Shown here in pieces: positions 1 to 7,068 of a stretch of 13,043 nucleotides of DNA. The notes beneath the pieces were generated by a model. That model did not search any database and was not told where the DNA came from. It saw only the letters and a program-made list of their open reading frames with translations. Position numbers and translations under genes: made by a program. The DNA is taken from positions 1 through 13,043 of the forward strand of contig DATEZO010000192.1 in NCBI GenBank assembly GCA_035255485.1. Reading direction: 5' to 3'. The DNA is from DATEZO01 sp035255485. GTDB taxonomy: Bacteria > Pseudomonadota > Gammaproteobacteria > Burkholderiales > Burkholderiaceae_D. Positions within the stretch are counted from its first letter, which is position 1. Each line of letters starts with the position of its first letter.

Positions 1-3000
1 CTCGATCACCTTCGATTCTGCGGTCCGCACCTGCTCGACGAAATCGCTGTACTGCCTGGCGTAGCCGGCATTCTGGTAGGCGGTCAGGAAGTCGATGCGC
101 GTCTTCAGCAGGTCGCCGAGCACCGGCGCACGCTTGAATTCGATGACTTGCGCCGCGCCGTCATTGGCTTTGGCCAGTTTGTCGACCGCGGCGAAATCGT
201 GCGCCGCCATGCGGCCCCAGGTGAACGCCTGCTGGTTGAAAGCAACCGATACCGCATTCAGTTCGATCGCCTTCATGATTGCCGCTTCCGATAGCGGCAC
301 CCAGCCTTGTTGCCATGCATAACCCAGCATGAACATGTTGGTTGCAATCGCGTCGCCCATCAATGCGGTGGCCATTCTGCCGGCATCGATGCTCTCGACC
401 CGGTCGCTGCCGCAGGCGCTGCGAATCTCCTGCTCCGCTGCCGCATCCGGGAACTGCCAGTCCGGGTTTTTCACGAAGGCCGCTGTCGGCGTCCTGGTCG
501 AATTGACCGCGGCATGCGTGCGCCCTTCCCCCATGCGCGACAGCGCATCGCGGCTGCCGGTCACGATCACGTCGCAGCCGATCACGAGATCCGCCATGCC
601 GGTGCCGACGCGCGTGGAATGGATCTCGTCCGGATGGTCGGCGAGACGCACATGCGACATCACCGGCCCGCCTTTTTGCGCGAGGCCGCTCATGTCGAGC
701 ACCGAACAGCCCTTGCCTTCGATATGCGCCGCCATCGCGAGGATCTGGCCGATCGTCACCACGCCGGTACCGCCGATGCCGGTCACCAGGATGCCGTAGG
801 GGTGTTCGGTCGTCGGGAGCGCGGGCGCGGGCAACCGGCCTGCATGGTCATTTGCCTGCGGCAATGCAGCCTGCGTGCGCTTGGGTTTTTTCAGCTGGCC
901 GCCTTCAACCGTGACGAAGCTCGGGCAAAAGCCGGTGACGCAGGAAAAATCCTTGTTGCACGAGGACTGGTTGATCTGGCGCTTGCGGCCGAACTCGGTT
1001 TCCAGCGGCTCCACCGACAGGCAGTTCGACTGCACGCTGCAATCGCCGCAGCCTTCGCACACGGCCTCGTTGATCACGGCGCGTTTGGCCGGATCGGGAT
1101 ACTCGTTGCGTTTCCTACGCCGGCGTTTTTCGGAAGCGCAGGTCTGGTCGTAGATCATGGCCGACACGCCTTTGGCTTCGCGCAGTTCGCGCTGTACCGC
1201 ATCCAGCTCGCTGCGATGGCGGATCGTCACGCCCGGCGCCCAGTTGTAGCCGGCGGGATATTTGTCCGGTTCGTCGGTCACGACGATGATCGGATTGACG
1301 CCTTCCGCCGCGATCTGGCGCGAAATCATGCCCGGGTCGAGCGGGCCGTCGAATACCTGGCCGCCGGTCATCGCGACGGCGTCGTTGTACAGGATCTTGT
1401 AGGTGATGTTGACCTTGGCTGCGACCGCGGCGCGAATCGCCAGGATGCCGGAATGGTAGTAGGTGCCGTCGCCCAGGTTGGTGAAGACGTGCTGCTCGCT
1501 GGTGAACGGCGCCTGCCCGACCCAGGTCACGCCTTCCGCGCCCATGTGCGTGACGGTCGAGGTCTGGCGGTCCATCCACAGTACCATGTAGTGGCAGCCG
1601 ATGCCGGCCAGTGCGCGGCTGCCTTCCGGTACCCTGGTCGAGGTGTTGTGCGGGCAGCCGGAACAGAAATGCGGGATACGGTCCTTGTTCGGATCGGGCT
1701 TGGAACCCTGCACGTTCAATACCGCTTCCTTCGCTTCCAGATAGGCGATGCGCTCTTTCACGCGCTGCTCGACCGGGTGGCCGGCGAAGTATTGCGAAAT
1801 ACGGGATGCGATCGCGCGCGCGATCTGCGCCGGGTTCAATTCATAGGTCGCCGGCAGCAGCCAGTGGCCATGGCCTTCACGATGGGTATTGCTCCACTCG
1901 CCGGTGTCATCGAACTTGCCGACCACGCGCGGGCGCACATCGTCGCGCCAGTTGTACAGTTCTTCCTTCAGCATGTATTCCAGGATCTGGCGCTTTTCCT
2001 CGACGACCAGGATCTCTTCCAGGCCTTGCGCAAAGGTGCGCACGCCTTCCGATTCCAGCGGCCATGTCATGCCGACCTTGTACAGGCGAATCCCGATATC
2101 GCGCGCGACATGCTCGTCGATGCCGAGATCGGCCAGCGCCTCGCGCGTGTCGAGATACGACTTGCCGGCGGTAATGATGCCGACCCGCGCATGCGGGCTG
2201 TCCCAGATGATCCGGTTCAGATTGTTGGCGCGCGCATAGGCCAGCGCCGCATACCATTTGTAATTGTTCATCCGCGCTTCCTGCTCCAGCACGGCGTCCG
2301 GATAGCGGATGTTGAGGCCGCCCGGCGGCAACTCGAATTCGGCGGGAATGACAATCTGGATACGCTCCGGATCGAGATCGACCGACGCGCCGGATTCGAC
2401 GATATCGGTAACGCATTTCATCGCCACCCACAGGCCGGTGTAACGGCTGATTGCCCAGCCGTGCAAGCCGTAGTCGAGGTATTCCTGCACCGACGACGGA
2501 TACAGCACCGGAATGCCGCAGGCATTGAGGATATGCTCGCTCTGGTGCGCAGTGGTGGAGGATTTCGCCGCATGGTCGTCGCCGGCGATCACCAGCACGC
2601 CGCCATGTTGCGACGTGCCCGCCATGTTGGCATGCTTGAAAACGTCACCGCAGCGGTCCACGCCCGGTCCCTTGCCATACCACATGGCAAACACCCCGTC
2701 GTATTGCGCGCCCGGAAACAGGTTGACCTGCTGCGTGCCCCAGACCGCAGTCGCTGCCAGATCTTCGTTGATGCCCGGATGAAACTTGACGTGATGCGCA
2801 TCGAGATATTTCTTCGCCTTCACTGCGGTCAGATCGACGCTGCCCAATGGCGAGCCGCGATAGCCGGTAAGATAGCCGGCCGTATTCAGGCCCGCCCTGG
2901 CATCACGCTGGCGCTGCAGCATCGGCAAGCGAACCAGCGCCTGCGTGCCGGTGATGAAGGCGCGACCGCGCTCACGCGTGTATTTGTCGTTCAGGGAAAT

Positions 3001-3045
3001 ATCGTCCAGCAGCATCGGCTGATGGGATGGAAGCGGTGCGTTCAT
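1..3045 (-). CDS. iorAB: Fused indolepyruvate/arylpyruvate ferredoxin oxidoreductase (3'-truncated by window edge)
   Basis: Thiamine-diphosphate, iron-sulphur enzyme that oxidatively decarboxylates aryl-pyruvates (indolepyruvate, phenylpyruvate, 4-hydroxyphenylpyruvate) to aryl-acetyl-CoA, passing electrons to ferredoxin; cytoplasmic. The 1015 codons seen are open to the window edge, so the C-terminus is missing (I recall the family as about 1150-1200 residues). Translating the minus strand gives: an N-terminal alpha-type domain (GYRGSPLG near residue 61, GDDHAAKSS near 155); a TPP domain with CSGCPHNTS near 462 and GDGTYYHSG near 523; a cysteine-rich Fe-S segment with CEGCGDCS near 663 and SSCNKDFSC, GFCPS just after; then a gamma-type domain starting YGILVTGIGGTGVVTIGQ near 757. 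Alpha, beta and gamma modules are therefore in one chain, the form common in aerobic proteobacteria. The ATG at 3045 has GGAG five bases upstream. Neighbouring hpd and phhA suggest phenylpyruvate or hydroxyphenylpyruvate as physiological substrate; that is inference. Family assignment is firm. Confidence 0.95.
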   Translation of the reverse strand, partial: MNAPLPSHQPMLLDDISLNDKYTRERGRAFITGTQALVRLPMLQRQRDARAGLNTAGYLTGYRGSPLGSVDLTAVKAKKYLDAHHVKFHPGINEDLAATAVWGTQQVNLFPGAQYDGVFAMWYGKGPGVDRCGDVFKHANMAGTSQHGGVLVIAGDDHAAKSSTTAHQSEHILNACGIPVLYPSSVQEYLDYGLHGWAISRYTGLWVAMKCVTDIVESGASVDLDPERIQIVIPAEFELPPGGLNIRYPDAVLEQEARMNNYKWYAALAYARANNLNRIIWDSPHARVGIITAGKSYLDTREALADLGIDEHVARDIGIRLYKVGMTWPLESEGVRTFAQGLEEILVVEEKRQILEYMLKEELYNWRDDVRPRVVGKFDDTGEWSNTHREGHGHWLLPATYELNPAQIARAIASRISQYFAGHPVEQRVKERIAYLEAKEAVLNVQGSKPDPNKDRIPHFCSGCPHNTSTRVPEGSRALAGIGCHYMVLWMDRQTSTVTHMGAEGVTWVGQAPFTSEQHVFTNLGDGTYYHSGILAIRAAVAAKVNITYKILYNDAVAMTGGQVFDGPLDPGMISRQIAAEGVNPIIVVTDEPDKYPAGYNWAPGVTIRHRSELDAVQRELREAKGVSAMIYDQTCASEKRRRRKRNEYPDPAKRAVINEAVCEGCGDCSVQSNCLSVEPLETEFGRKRQINQSSCNKDFSCVTGFCPSFVTVEGGQLKKPKRTQAALPQANDHAGRLPAPALPTTEHPYGILVTGIGGTGVVTIGQILAMAAHIEGKGCSVLDMSGLAQKGGPVMSHVRLADHPDEIHSTRVGTGMADLVIGCDVIVTGSRDALSRMGEGRTHAAVNSTRTPTAAFVKNPDWQFPDAAAEQEIRSACGSDRVESIDAGRMATALMGDAIATNMFMLGYAWQQGWVPLSEAAIMKAIELNAVSVAFNQQAFTWGRMAAHDFAAVDKLAKANDGAAQVIEFKRAPVLGDLLKTRIDFLTAYQNAGYARQYSDFVEQVRTAESKVIE

Positions 3046-3130
3046 TCAGTCTCCAGGCCAAAAATCATGTCTTTGGGTGCGGTGTTTACACAGATAAACC
3101 GACTCGCCTTATGGGCGTATCGTTCTCTTT

Positions 3131-3197
3131 TTACATTTTACACTTCACGGCTAAACCCATCGTAAAGTGTAACAAGGCGTAAATGCCTTGGAGTAAG
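3131..3197. promoter_or_regulatory. Cluster of GTAA/TTAC boxes between ior and the EF-hand gene
   Basis: TTAC occurs at 3131 and 3138, and GTAA at 3162, 3169, 3179 and 3193. TTACACTT (3138-3145) and AAGTGTAA (3165-3172) form a perfect 8-bp inverted repeat 19 nt apart. GTGTAAC (3167-3173) and GCGTAAA (3177-3183) form a direct repeat with a 10-bp period, the spacing at which a tandem-binding activator of the OmpR/PhoB type would sit on one face of DNA. CAAGGC/GCCTTG (3173-3178, 3185-3190) is a second inverted repeat around a 6-nt loop. A further GTGTTTACAC lies at 3082-3091, nearer ior. The block lies between divergent genes, so it could serve both. The regulator is unknown; its identification as a binding site is inference from spacing and symmetry. 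Confidence 0.45.
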
Positions 3198-3217
3198 TTA
3201 ACGGACTGCCTTTTAAT
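3188..3217 (+). promoter_or_regulatory. Candidate sigma-70 promoter of the EF-hand gene
   Basis: TTGGAG (3188-3193) and TTTAAT (3212-3217) are 18 nt apart; the -10 matches the consensus at five of six positions, the -35 at three. The predicted start near 3224 leaves a leader of about 40 nt. The poor -35 with GTAA boxes just upstream would fit an activated promoter. Not tested. Confidence 0.4.
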
Positions 3218-3263
3218 GGAGCCAAGAAATGACTCTTTCTCTATTCTTTTTTAAAGAGAGCCC

Positions 3264-3551
3264 ATGCATTCCAGAGCATTATTCCTTATCGCAATAGCAG
3301 TCTTGCTGATCTCGGGTATCGTCTTTGCACAATCATCCTTGACCGCATCCGCAACACCCAAGGGCTTCGAACGGCATTTTGCCCGGCTGGATACGGATCG
3401 GGATGGCGCCATTAGCCGCGACGAAGCCGCCACCAGCAAATGGTTGTCCCGGCAATACGACAAGGTCGATGCCAATGCCGATGGCAAGGTGACGTCGGAT
3501 GAATTGTATGTGTACATGAGACGCCATCTTCCTGCCGGCCCGATGTCCTGA
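3264..3551 (+). CDS. Small exported EF-hand calcium-binding protein
   Basis: A 95-residue protein. Residues 1-22 read as a signal peptide (basic start, hydrophobic core LFLIAIAVLLISGIVFA, likely cleavage after FA before QSS), so the mature protein of about 73 residues should be periplasmic or secreted. Two canonical 12-residue EF-hand loops follow: DTDRDGAISRDE at 43-54 and DANADGKVTSDE at 69-80, both with Asp at positions 1, 3 or its Asn equivalent, and 5, the invariant Gly at 6 and Glu at 12, so both should bind calcium. There is no enzymatic domain. The start has a GAGAG-like ribosome site (3256-3260) three bases before ATG, weak and close. The gene stands alone between divergent ior and convergent phhA, with its own candidate promoter and a strong terminator. 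Such small proteins are common in Burkholderiales genomes but mostly lack a known function; I infer calcium buffering or sensing and no link to aromatic catabolism. Confidence 0.85.
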   Translation: MHSRALFLIAIAVLLISGIVFAQSSLTASATPKGFERHFARLDTDRDGAISRDEAATSKWLSRQYDKVDANADGKVTSDELYVYMRRHLPAGPMS

Positions 3552-3602
3552 TTACGGACCGGTATTGCACACTCTCCTCCTAAGGTGGCACATTGCCATT
3601 TC

Positions 3603-3637
3603 CGGGTTTTGCCGTAACAGGCAAAACCCGTTTTTTT
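3603..3637 (+). terminator. Rho-independent terminator after the EF-hand gene
   Basis: A perfect 11-bp stem, CGGGTTTTGCC (3603-3613) with GGCAAAACCCG (3620-3630), encloses a 6-nt loop and is followed by seven T (3631-3637). It starts about 50 nt after the EF-hand stop. Read from the minus strand there is no U-tract, so it ends plus-strand transcription; its last T is also the last base of the phhA stop codon, so the two convergent genes are packed tightly. The hairpin may still protect the 3' end of the hpd-phhA message. Confidence 0.92.
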
Positions 3638-4515
3638 CATGCCGGCGCCAGATTCGTTTCGCCTGGCAGCAGGCTATTGGCAGGCAGTATCTCAAGCGTC
3701 CTGAGCTTCTCGTAGATCGGCGTGAAATCAGGCGCGGTAGCGTCGAACAGTTGCTGGAAACTGTCAATCACGAAATACGTTTCCTGATACGAGTCGATCT
3801 TGTATAGCGTGCGCATGACGCGCTCGATATCGAGCGCGATGCGGTGCGGCTGCGGACTGGTGAGGCAATATTCCACTTCACCGCCGGAAGACAGGATGCC
3901 GGCGCCATAGGCACGCAAGCCCTGCGGGCCCTGGATCAACCCGAATTCGACGGTGTACCAGTACAGGCGCGCCAGATACGTCAGCGCATCGAGTTTCAGC
4001 GCCTGCAATCCGCCCTTGCCGTATTTTTGCAGGTAATCCGCGAAAACCGGATTGAACAGCAGGGGCACATGCCCGAAGAAATCATGGAATACGTCTGGCT
4101 CCACGATGTAATCGAACTCGTGCGGCTCGCGCAGCCACACGGTGATCGGGAAGCGGCGATTGGCGAGATGCTCGAAGAAGGTCAGGTCCGGGATCAGCCC
4201 CGGCACTGCTGCCAGTTCCCATCCGGTCGCCTTGAACAGCGCCTCGGAGGTACGATCGAAGCACGGAATCTGCTCCGCCGCATCCAGCCTGGCAAGACTG
4301 TCGATAAAGACGTCGCATGCGCGGCCCGGCATCAGCTTCGCCTGGCGCTCGTACAACTTGCGCCATAGCGCATGCTGTTGCGGCGTATACGCGGACCAGT
4401 CCTGCCTGACATCGTAATTCTCGTCGCACCGGCTGTAATCCCCGCGCAGCTTGCCGCCATCCGACTTCTCTTCCAGCGTCTTGAAAAAATCCGCCTGGTC
4501 GACTGTGGTTCCCAC
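3637..4515 (-). CDS. phhA: Phenylalanine 4-monooxygenase (phenylalanine hydroxylase)
   Basis: Converts L-phenylalanine to L-tyrosine with tetrahydropterin, O2 and non-haem iron. From the GTG start it has 292 residues, the size of single-domain bacterial enzymes that lack the N-terminal ACT domain of animal forms. The iron triad is visible: His144 and His149 in VFHDFFGHVPLL and Glu190 in YTVEFGL, matching the H-N4-H and glutamate spacing known for the Chromobacterium enzyme. I chose GTG at 4515 because AGGAGG lies 7 nt upstream (4523-4528 on the complement); the upstream in-frame ATG at 4554 would overlap the end of hpd and turn the ribosome site into coding sequence. It follows hpd with a gap of 19 nt, so the two are probably co-transcribed. 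The pterin-recycling gene phhB, often adjacent in Pseudomonas, is not present here. Identification is firm. Confidence 0.97.
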   Translation of the reverse strand: MGTTVDQADFFKTLEEKSDGGKLRGDYSRCDENYDVRQDWSAYTPQQHALWRKLYERQAKLMPGRACDVFIDSLARLDAAEQIPCFDRTSEALFKATGWELAAVPGLIPDLTFFEHLANRRFPITVWLREPHEFDYIVEPDVFHDFFGHVPLLFNPVFADYLQKYGKGGLQALKLDALTYLARLYWYTVEFGLIQGPQGLRAYGAGILSSGGEVEYCLTSPQPHRIALDIERVMRTLYKIDSYQETYFVIDSFQQLFDATAPDFTPIYEKLRTLEILPANSLLPGETNLAPA

Positions 4516-4534
4516 GATGTTTCCTCCTCGGGCT

Positions 4535-5659
4535 TTACACGGAAACGCTGTCATCCTTCAGTACGCCGCGACGGACCTGATCCAGTTCGATCGACTCGAA
4601 CAGCGCACGGAAATTGCCCTCGCCGAATCCCTGGTCGCCCTTGCGCTGGATGATCTCGAAAAAGATCGGCCCAATCAGGGTTTGCGTGAAAATCTGCAGC
4701 AGCAATTCGCGATGCGTTGCATTGCTGTTACCGTCGATCAGAATGCGCAGACGCTTCAGATCCTCGAGCCGCTCTCCATGGTCAGGCAAACGGCGATCCA
4801 CCAGGTCGTAGTAGGTCTCGATCGTATCCTGGAACGCCACCTGGCGCGCCTTCATGCCTTCCACGGTGGCATAGATATCGCTGGTGCCGAGCGCGATGTG
4901 CTGAATGCCTTCGCCATGATAAAGATCGAGATATTCGGCGATTTGCGACCTGTCGTCGGACGATTCGTTGATCGGAATGCGGATCTTGCCGCAAGGCGAT
5001 GTCATCGCCTTCGACTTCAGGCCGGTCAACTTGCCTTCGATGTCGAAGTAGCGAATCTCGCGGAAATTGAACAGCCTTTCATAGAACTCGGCCCACTCTT
5101 TCATGCGGCCGCGATGCACATTGTGCGTGAGATGATCGATATAGGTCAGGCCATCGCCTTTCGGATTCGCTTCTGCGCCGGGAATCGCCACGAAGTCGAC
5201 GTCGTAGATGCTGATATCGCCAATGGCGCCGGAGCTTACGCCTTTCGCACTCTCCTTGCCGCGCCAGCGATCGACAAAATAGACCAGCGAATCGCCGATG
5301 CCCTTGATCGCCGGAATGTTCAGTTCCATCGGGCCGGTCCGGTTATCGAATCCCCACGCACCCAATTCCAGCGCGCGACGATAAGCATATGCGGCATCGT
5401 TGACGCGAAATGCAATGGCGCAGATCGACGGTCCGTGCTGGCGGGCGAAGCGTTGCGCGAACGAATCCTGCTCCGCGTTGATGATGAAATTGATCTCGCC
5501 CTGCCGGTAAAGCGTCACATCCTTGTGCCGATGCTTCGCAATGGCGGTAAATCCCATCTGCTCGAACAGGGCGCCAAGCGCTTTTGGATCGGGCGCTGCG
5601 TATTCGATAAATTCGAACCCGTCGGTTCCCATTGGATTATCCCAAGGTTCAAAGTCCAT
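4535..5659 (-). CDS. hpd: 4-hydroxyphenylpyruvate dioxygenase
   Basis: Fe(II) dioxygenase that converts 4-hydroxyphenylpyruvate to homogentisate, the second step of tyrosine breakdown after transamination. The 374 residues form the expected two vicinal-oxygen-chelate halves. The iron ligands are recognisable as His176 (YIDHLTHNVHRGRM), His254 (GIQHIALGTSDI) and Glu335 (GPIFFEIIQRKGDQGFGEGNF), with the same spacing as His161, His240 and Glu322 of the Pseudomonas fluorescens enzyme. The ATG at 5659 has CAGGAGAC just upstream. It is the first gene of the hpd-phhA pair, whose products act on successive intermediates from phenylalanine; the aminotransferase between them and homogentisate dioxygenase must lie elsewhere. 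Divergent from an Lrp-type regulator across 175 bp, the usual layout for local control. Confidence 0.98.
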   Translation of the reverse strand: MDFEPWDNPMGTDGFEFIEYAAPDPKALGALFEQMGFTAIAKHRHKDVTLYRQGEINFIINAEQDSFAQRFARQHGPSICAIAFRVNDAAYAYRRALELGAWGFDNRTGPMELNIPAIKGIGDSLVYFVDRWRGKESAKGVSSGAIGDISIYDVDFVAIPGAEANPKGDGLTYIDHLTHNVHRGRMKEWAEFYERLFNFREIRYFDIEGKLTGLKSKAMTSPCGKIRIPINESSDDRSQIAEYLDLYHGEGIQHIALGTSDIYATVEGMKARQVAFQDTIETYYDLVDRRLPDHGERLEDLKRLRILIDGNSNATHRELLLQIFTQTLIGPIFFEIIQRKGDQGFGEGNFRALFESIELDQVRRGVLKDDSVSV

Positions 5660-5706
5660 GCCTGTCTCCTGTAAGGTCTGTCATGCGCGCCAAGCCAAAT
5701 TGATCC

Positions 5707-5741
5707 ATATCAAGAAAAGTGATATTGTCGGCATAAGTATA
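5707..5741 (-). promoter_or_regulatory. Candidate hpd -10 box and leader palindrome
   Basis: On the minus strand TATACT (complement of 5736-5741) is a good -10 box; the predicted start is near 5729 and I see no good -35 at the right distance, which fits an activated promoter. Just downstream of that start lies a perfect inverted repeat, ATATCA (5707-5712) and TGATAT (5720-5725) around a 7-nt AT-rich centre: 19 bp in all, a plausible dimer site for the divergent Lrp-type regulator. The role is inferred from symmetry and position. Confidence 0.45.
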
Positions 5742-5777
5742 GGCGCACAGGGCTAGCAGAAAATCGCAAATATTTCC

Positions 5778-5807
5778 TTGTTTTTCAATGTAGAGACAAT
5801 AATATTG
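5778..5807 (+). promoter_or_regulatory. Sigma-70 promoter of the Lrp-type gene with a palindrome on its -10
   Basis: TTGTTT (5778-5783) and TAATAT (5800-5805) are 16 nt apart. The -10 lies inside the perfect 11-bp palindrome CAATAATATTG (5797-5807). The predicted start near 5812 leaves a leader of about 23 nt containing AGGGTGA before the ATG at 5835. A bound regulator would block RNA polymerase, which suits the autorepression usual for Lrp/AsnC proteins; this is inference. Confidence 0.55.
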
Positions 5808-5834
5808 CTTGAAAGTTTATATTCAGGGTGATTT

Positions 5835-6329
5835 ATGACTGGAATCGAATTGGACAAGACCGATCGCAAAATTCTCGCCATCCTGCAGTCCAATGGCCGC
5901 CTGAGCAACCAGGAAATAGCGGAGCGGGTCAGTTTGTCGCCATCGCCTTGCCTGCGCCGCATCAAGCGACTGGAAGAGGCTGGCGTCATCCGTCAATACG
6001 TCGCACTGCTGGCGCCGGACAAGATCGGACTGGGGTTGCTGGCCTATGTGAACGTGCGGCTGGAAAAGCACAGCGATGGATCAGGCCCGGGTGGAGCGCA
6101 CTCGCCGCGCGCGGATTTTTCAGTTGCAGTAGCCAACTGGCCGGAGGTGGTTGCCTGCTATGCAATGACCGGCGAAATGGATTACCTGTTGCGCGTCCAC
6201 GTCGAAGACATGGATCATTTTTCGCAATTCATGATGGAAACGCTATTGCGCCATCCAGCGGTGCTGGATGTGAAATCCAGCTTTGCGCTGCAAAGAATCA
6301 AGGATACGACGGCATTACCGCTGATTTGA
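5835..6329 (+). CDS. Lrp/AsnC-family transcriptional regulator
   Basis: DNA-binding regulator of 164 residues, the normal size for the family. An N-terminal winged helix-turn-helix spans about residues 7-55 (LDKTDRKILAILQ, then NQEIAERVSLSPSPCLRRIKRLEEAGVI). The C-terminal effector-binding, oligomerising domain follows from about residue 65, with EVVACYAMTGEMDYLLRVHVEDMDHF as the typical core. A short Gly/Ser-rich stretch at 80-90 (SDGSGPGGAHS) loops out just before the RAM domain and is a minor family variation. The ATG has AGGGTGA upstream with good spacing. It is divergent from hpd-phhA, and two palindromes lie in the shared intergenic region, so I infer that it senses an aromatic amino acid and controls hpd-phhA and its own gene. 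Family firm; effector and targets inferred. It is convergent with the GNAT gene, 15 nt between stops, with no obvious terminator. Confidence 0.95.
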   Translation: MTGIELDKTDRKILAILQSNGRLSNQEIAERVSLSPSPCLRRIKRLEEAGVIRQYVALLAPDKIGLGLLAYVNVRLEKHSDGSGPGGAHSPRADFSVAVANWPEVVACYAMTGEMDYLLRVHVEDMDHFSQFMMETLLRHPAVLDVKSSFALQRIKDTTALPLI

Positions 6330-6344
6330 GAAGGAGGGAGTCAA

Positions 6345-7040
6345 TTAGTCTTTCTTCAATCCGGGGAAATTTTTCCCCAGCCACTTGCTCGCCGCCCGCG
6401 TATTGGCCTTGATGGTGTAGTCGAACGTGGCAACCTGTTCTTCGACAGCTTCCTGCAATACCGTCGCAGGATTGGCGGGCAACAGCTTCAGATAGGCATC
6501 GGCCTCGCCGTATTCGCGGTGAATTTCCATCCCGGCTTTCTTGGCAATGTGAATCATGGTCTGATTGGTCGCCAGACAATGCATGTACAAGGTATCGACA
6601 TCCGCATTGCGGCAATGGATTGCCGCGCGCTCGAACAGTTTGGAGCCAACACCCATGCCGCGCACCGATTCCAGCACCGAGACGCCGAACTCGGCAACAC
6701 ATTCCTTTTCAGTTGCGTTCATGACGGCGGGCACCGTATCACGCGGTGCAAAGGCCAGATGGCCGACGCCGACCAGCCGGAACTCGCTGTTGTAGACGCC
6801 GTATATGGTGTCGCGCGCAAAGTCCAGGCGCTGGACGTATTTGGTGATTAATTCATCCGGCAACACCGATCCGAACCGCAGCAACCGGTCGTTATCGTCC
6901 AACGCCAGAAAATGCATCAGCAAGCGCCGGCGATCGCGTTCGGATAATTCCTTGACGCGTACTATGGACCGGCTGGACGGCTGATTTTCAGTAATATTTT
7001 CGCCGGAAAATATATGCATGAGCTTGTCGTCGAAAATCAT
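6345..7040 (-). CDS. GNAT-family N-acetyltransferase
   Basis: Predicted acetyl-CoA-dependent transferase of 231 residues. The GNAT fold covers about residues 27-190: beta strands around YGVYNSEFRLVGVGHLAF, then the acetyl-CoA pyrophosphate-binding motif A, VRGMGVGSKLFERAA (127-141, R-G-x-G-x-G type), then TLYMHCLATNQTMIHIAKKAGMEIHREYGEADAYLKL typical of motif B. A 40-residue tail with basic residues follows. I chose ATG at 7040, with AGGA six bases upstream; the in-frame ATG at 7067 lacks a ribosome site and overlaps the operator-like palindrome. The substrate (protein lysine, small molecule, or ribosomal N-terminus) cannot be told from the sequence. The gene is monocistronic, with its own promoter and palindrome, and is convergent with the Lrp gene. 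The end of the frame contains an inverted repeat, GGGGAAA and TTTCCCC (6363-6378), not followed by a U-tract on either strand. Confidence 0.85.
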   Translation of the reverse strand: MIFDDKLMHIFSGENITENQPSSRSIVRVKELSERDRRRLLMHFLALDDNDRLLRFGSVLPDELITKYVQRLDFARDTIYGVYNSEFRLVGVGHLAFAPRDTVPAVMNATEKECVAEFGVSVLESVRGMGVGSKLFERAAIHCRNADVDTLYMHCLATNQTMIHIAKKAGMEIHREYGEADAYLKLLPANPATVLQEAVEEQVATFDYTIKANTRAASKWLGKNFPGLKKD

Positions 7041-7068
7041 GGATTTTCCTTTCATTGGATACACCATT

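Noticed and set aside
307..3165. Plus-strand open frame of 952 codons antisense to ior
   Set aside because: It is in codon register with ior, so it stays open only because ior uses no TTA, CTA or TCA codons over this stretch, a result of GC-rich codon choice. The protein is rich in His, Arg and Ala with no recognisable domain, and the minus-strand frame is clearly the real enzyme.
4451..5674. Plus-strand open frame of 407 codons antisense to hpd
   Set aside because: Same cause: in register with hpd, which has complete catalytic residues, while the antisense product has no recognisable motif.
6363..6378. GGGGAAA/TTTCCCC inverted repeat near the Lrp-GNAT convergent ends as a terminator
   Set aside because: It lies inside the end of the GNAT coding sequence, leaves a minimal loop and is followed by no U-tract on either strand.
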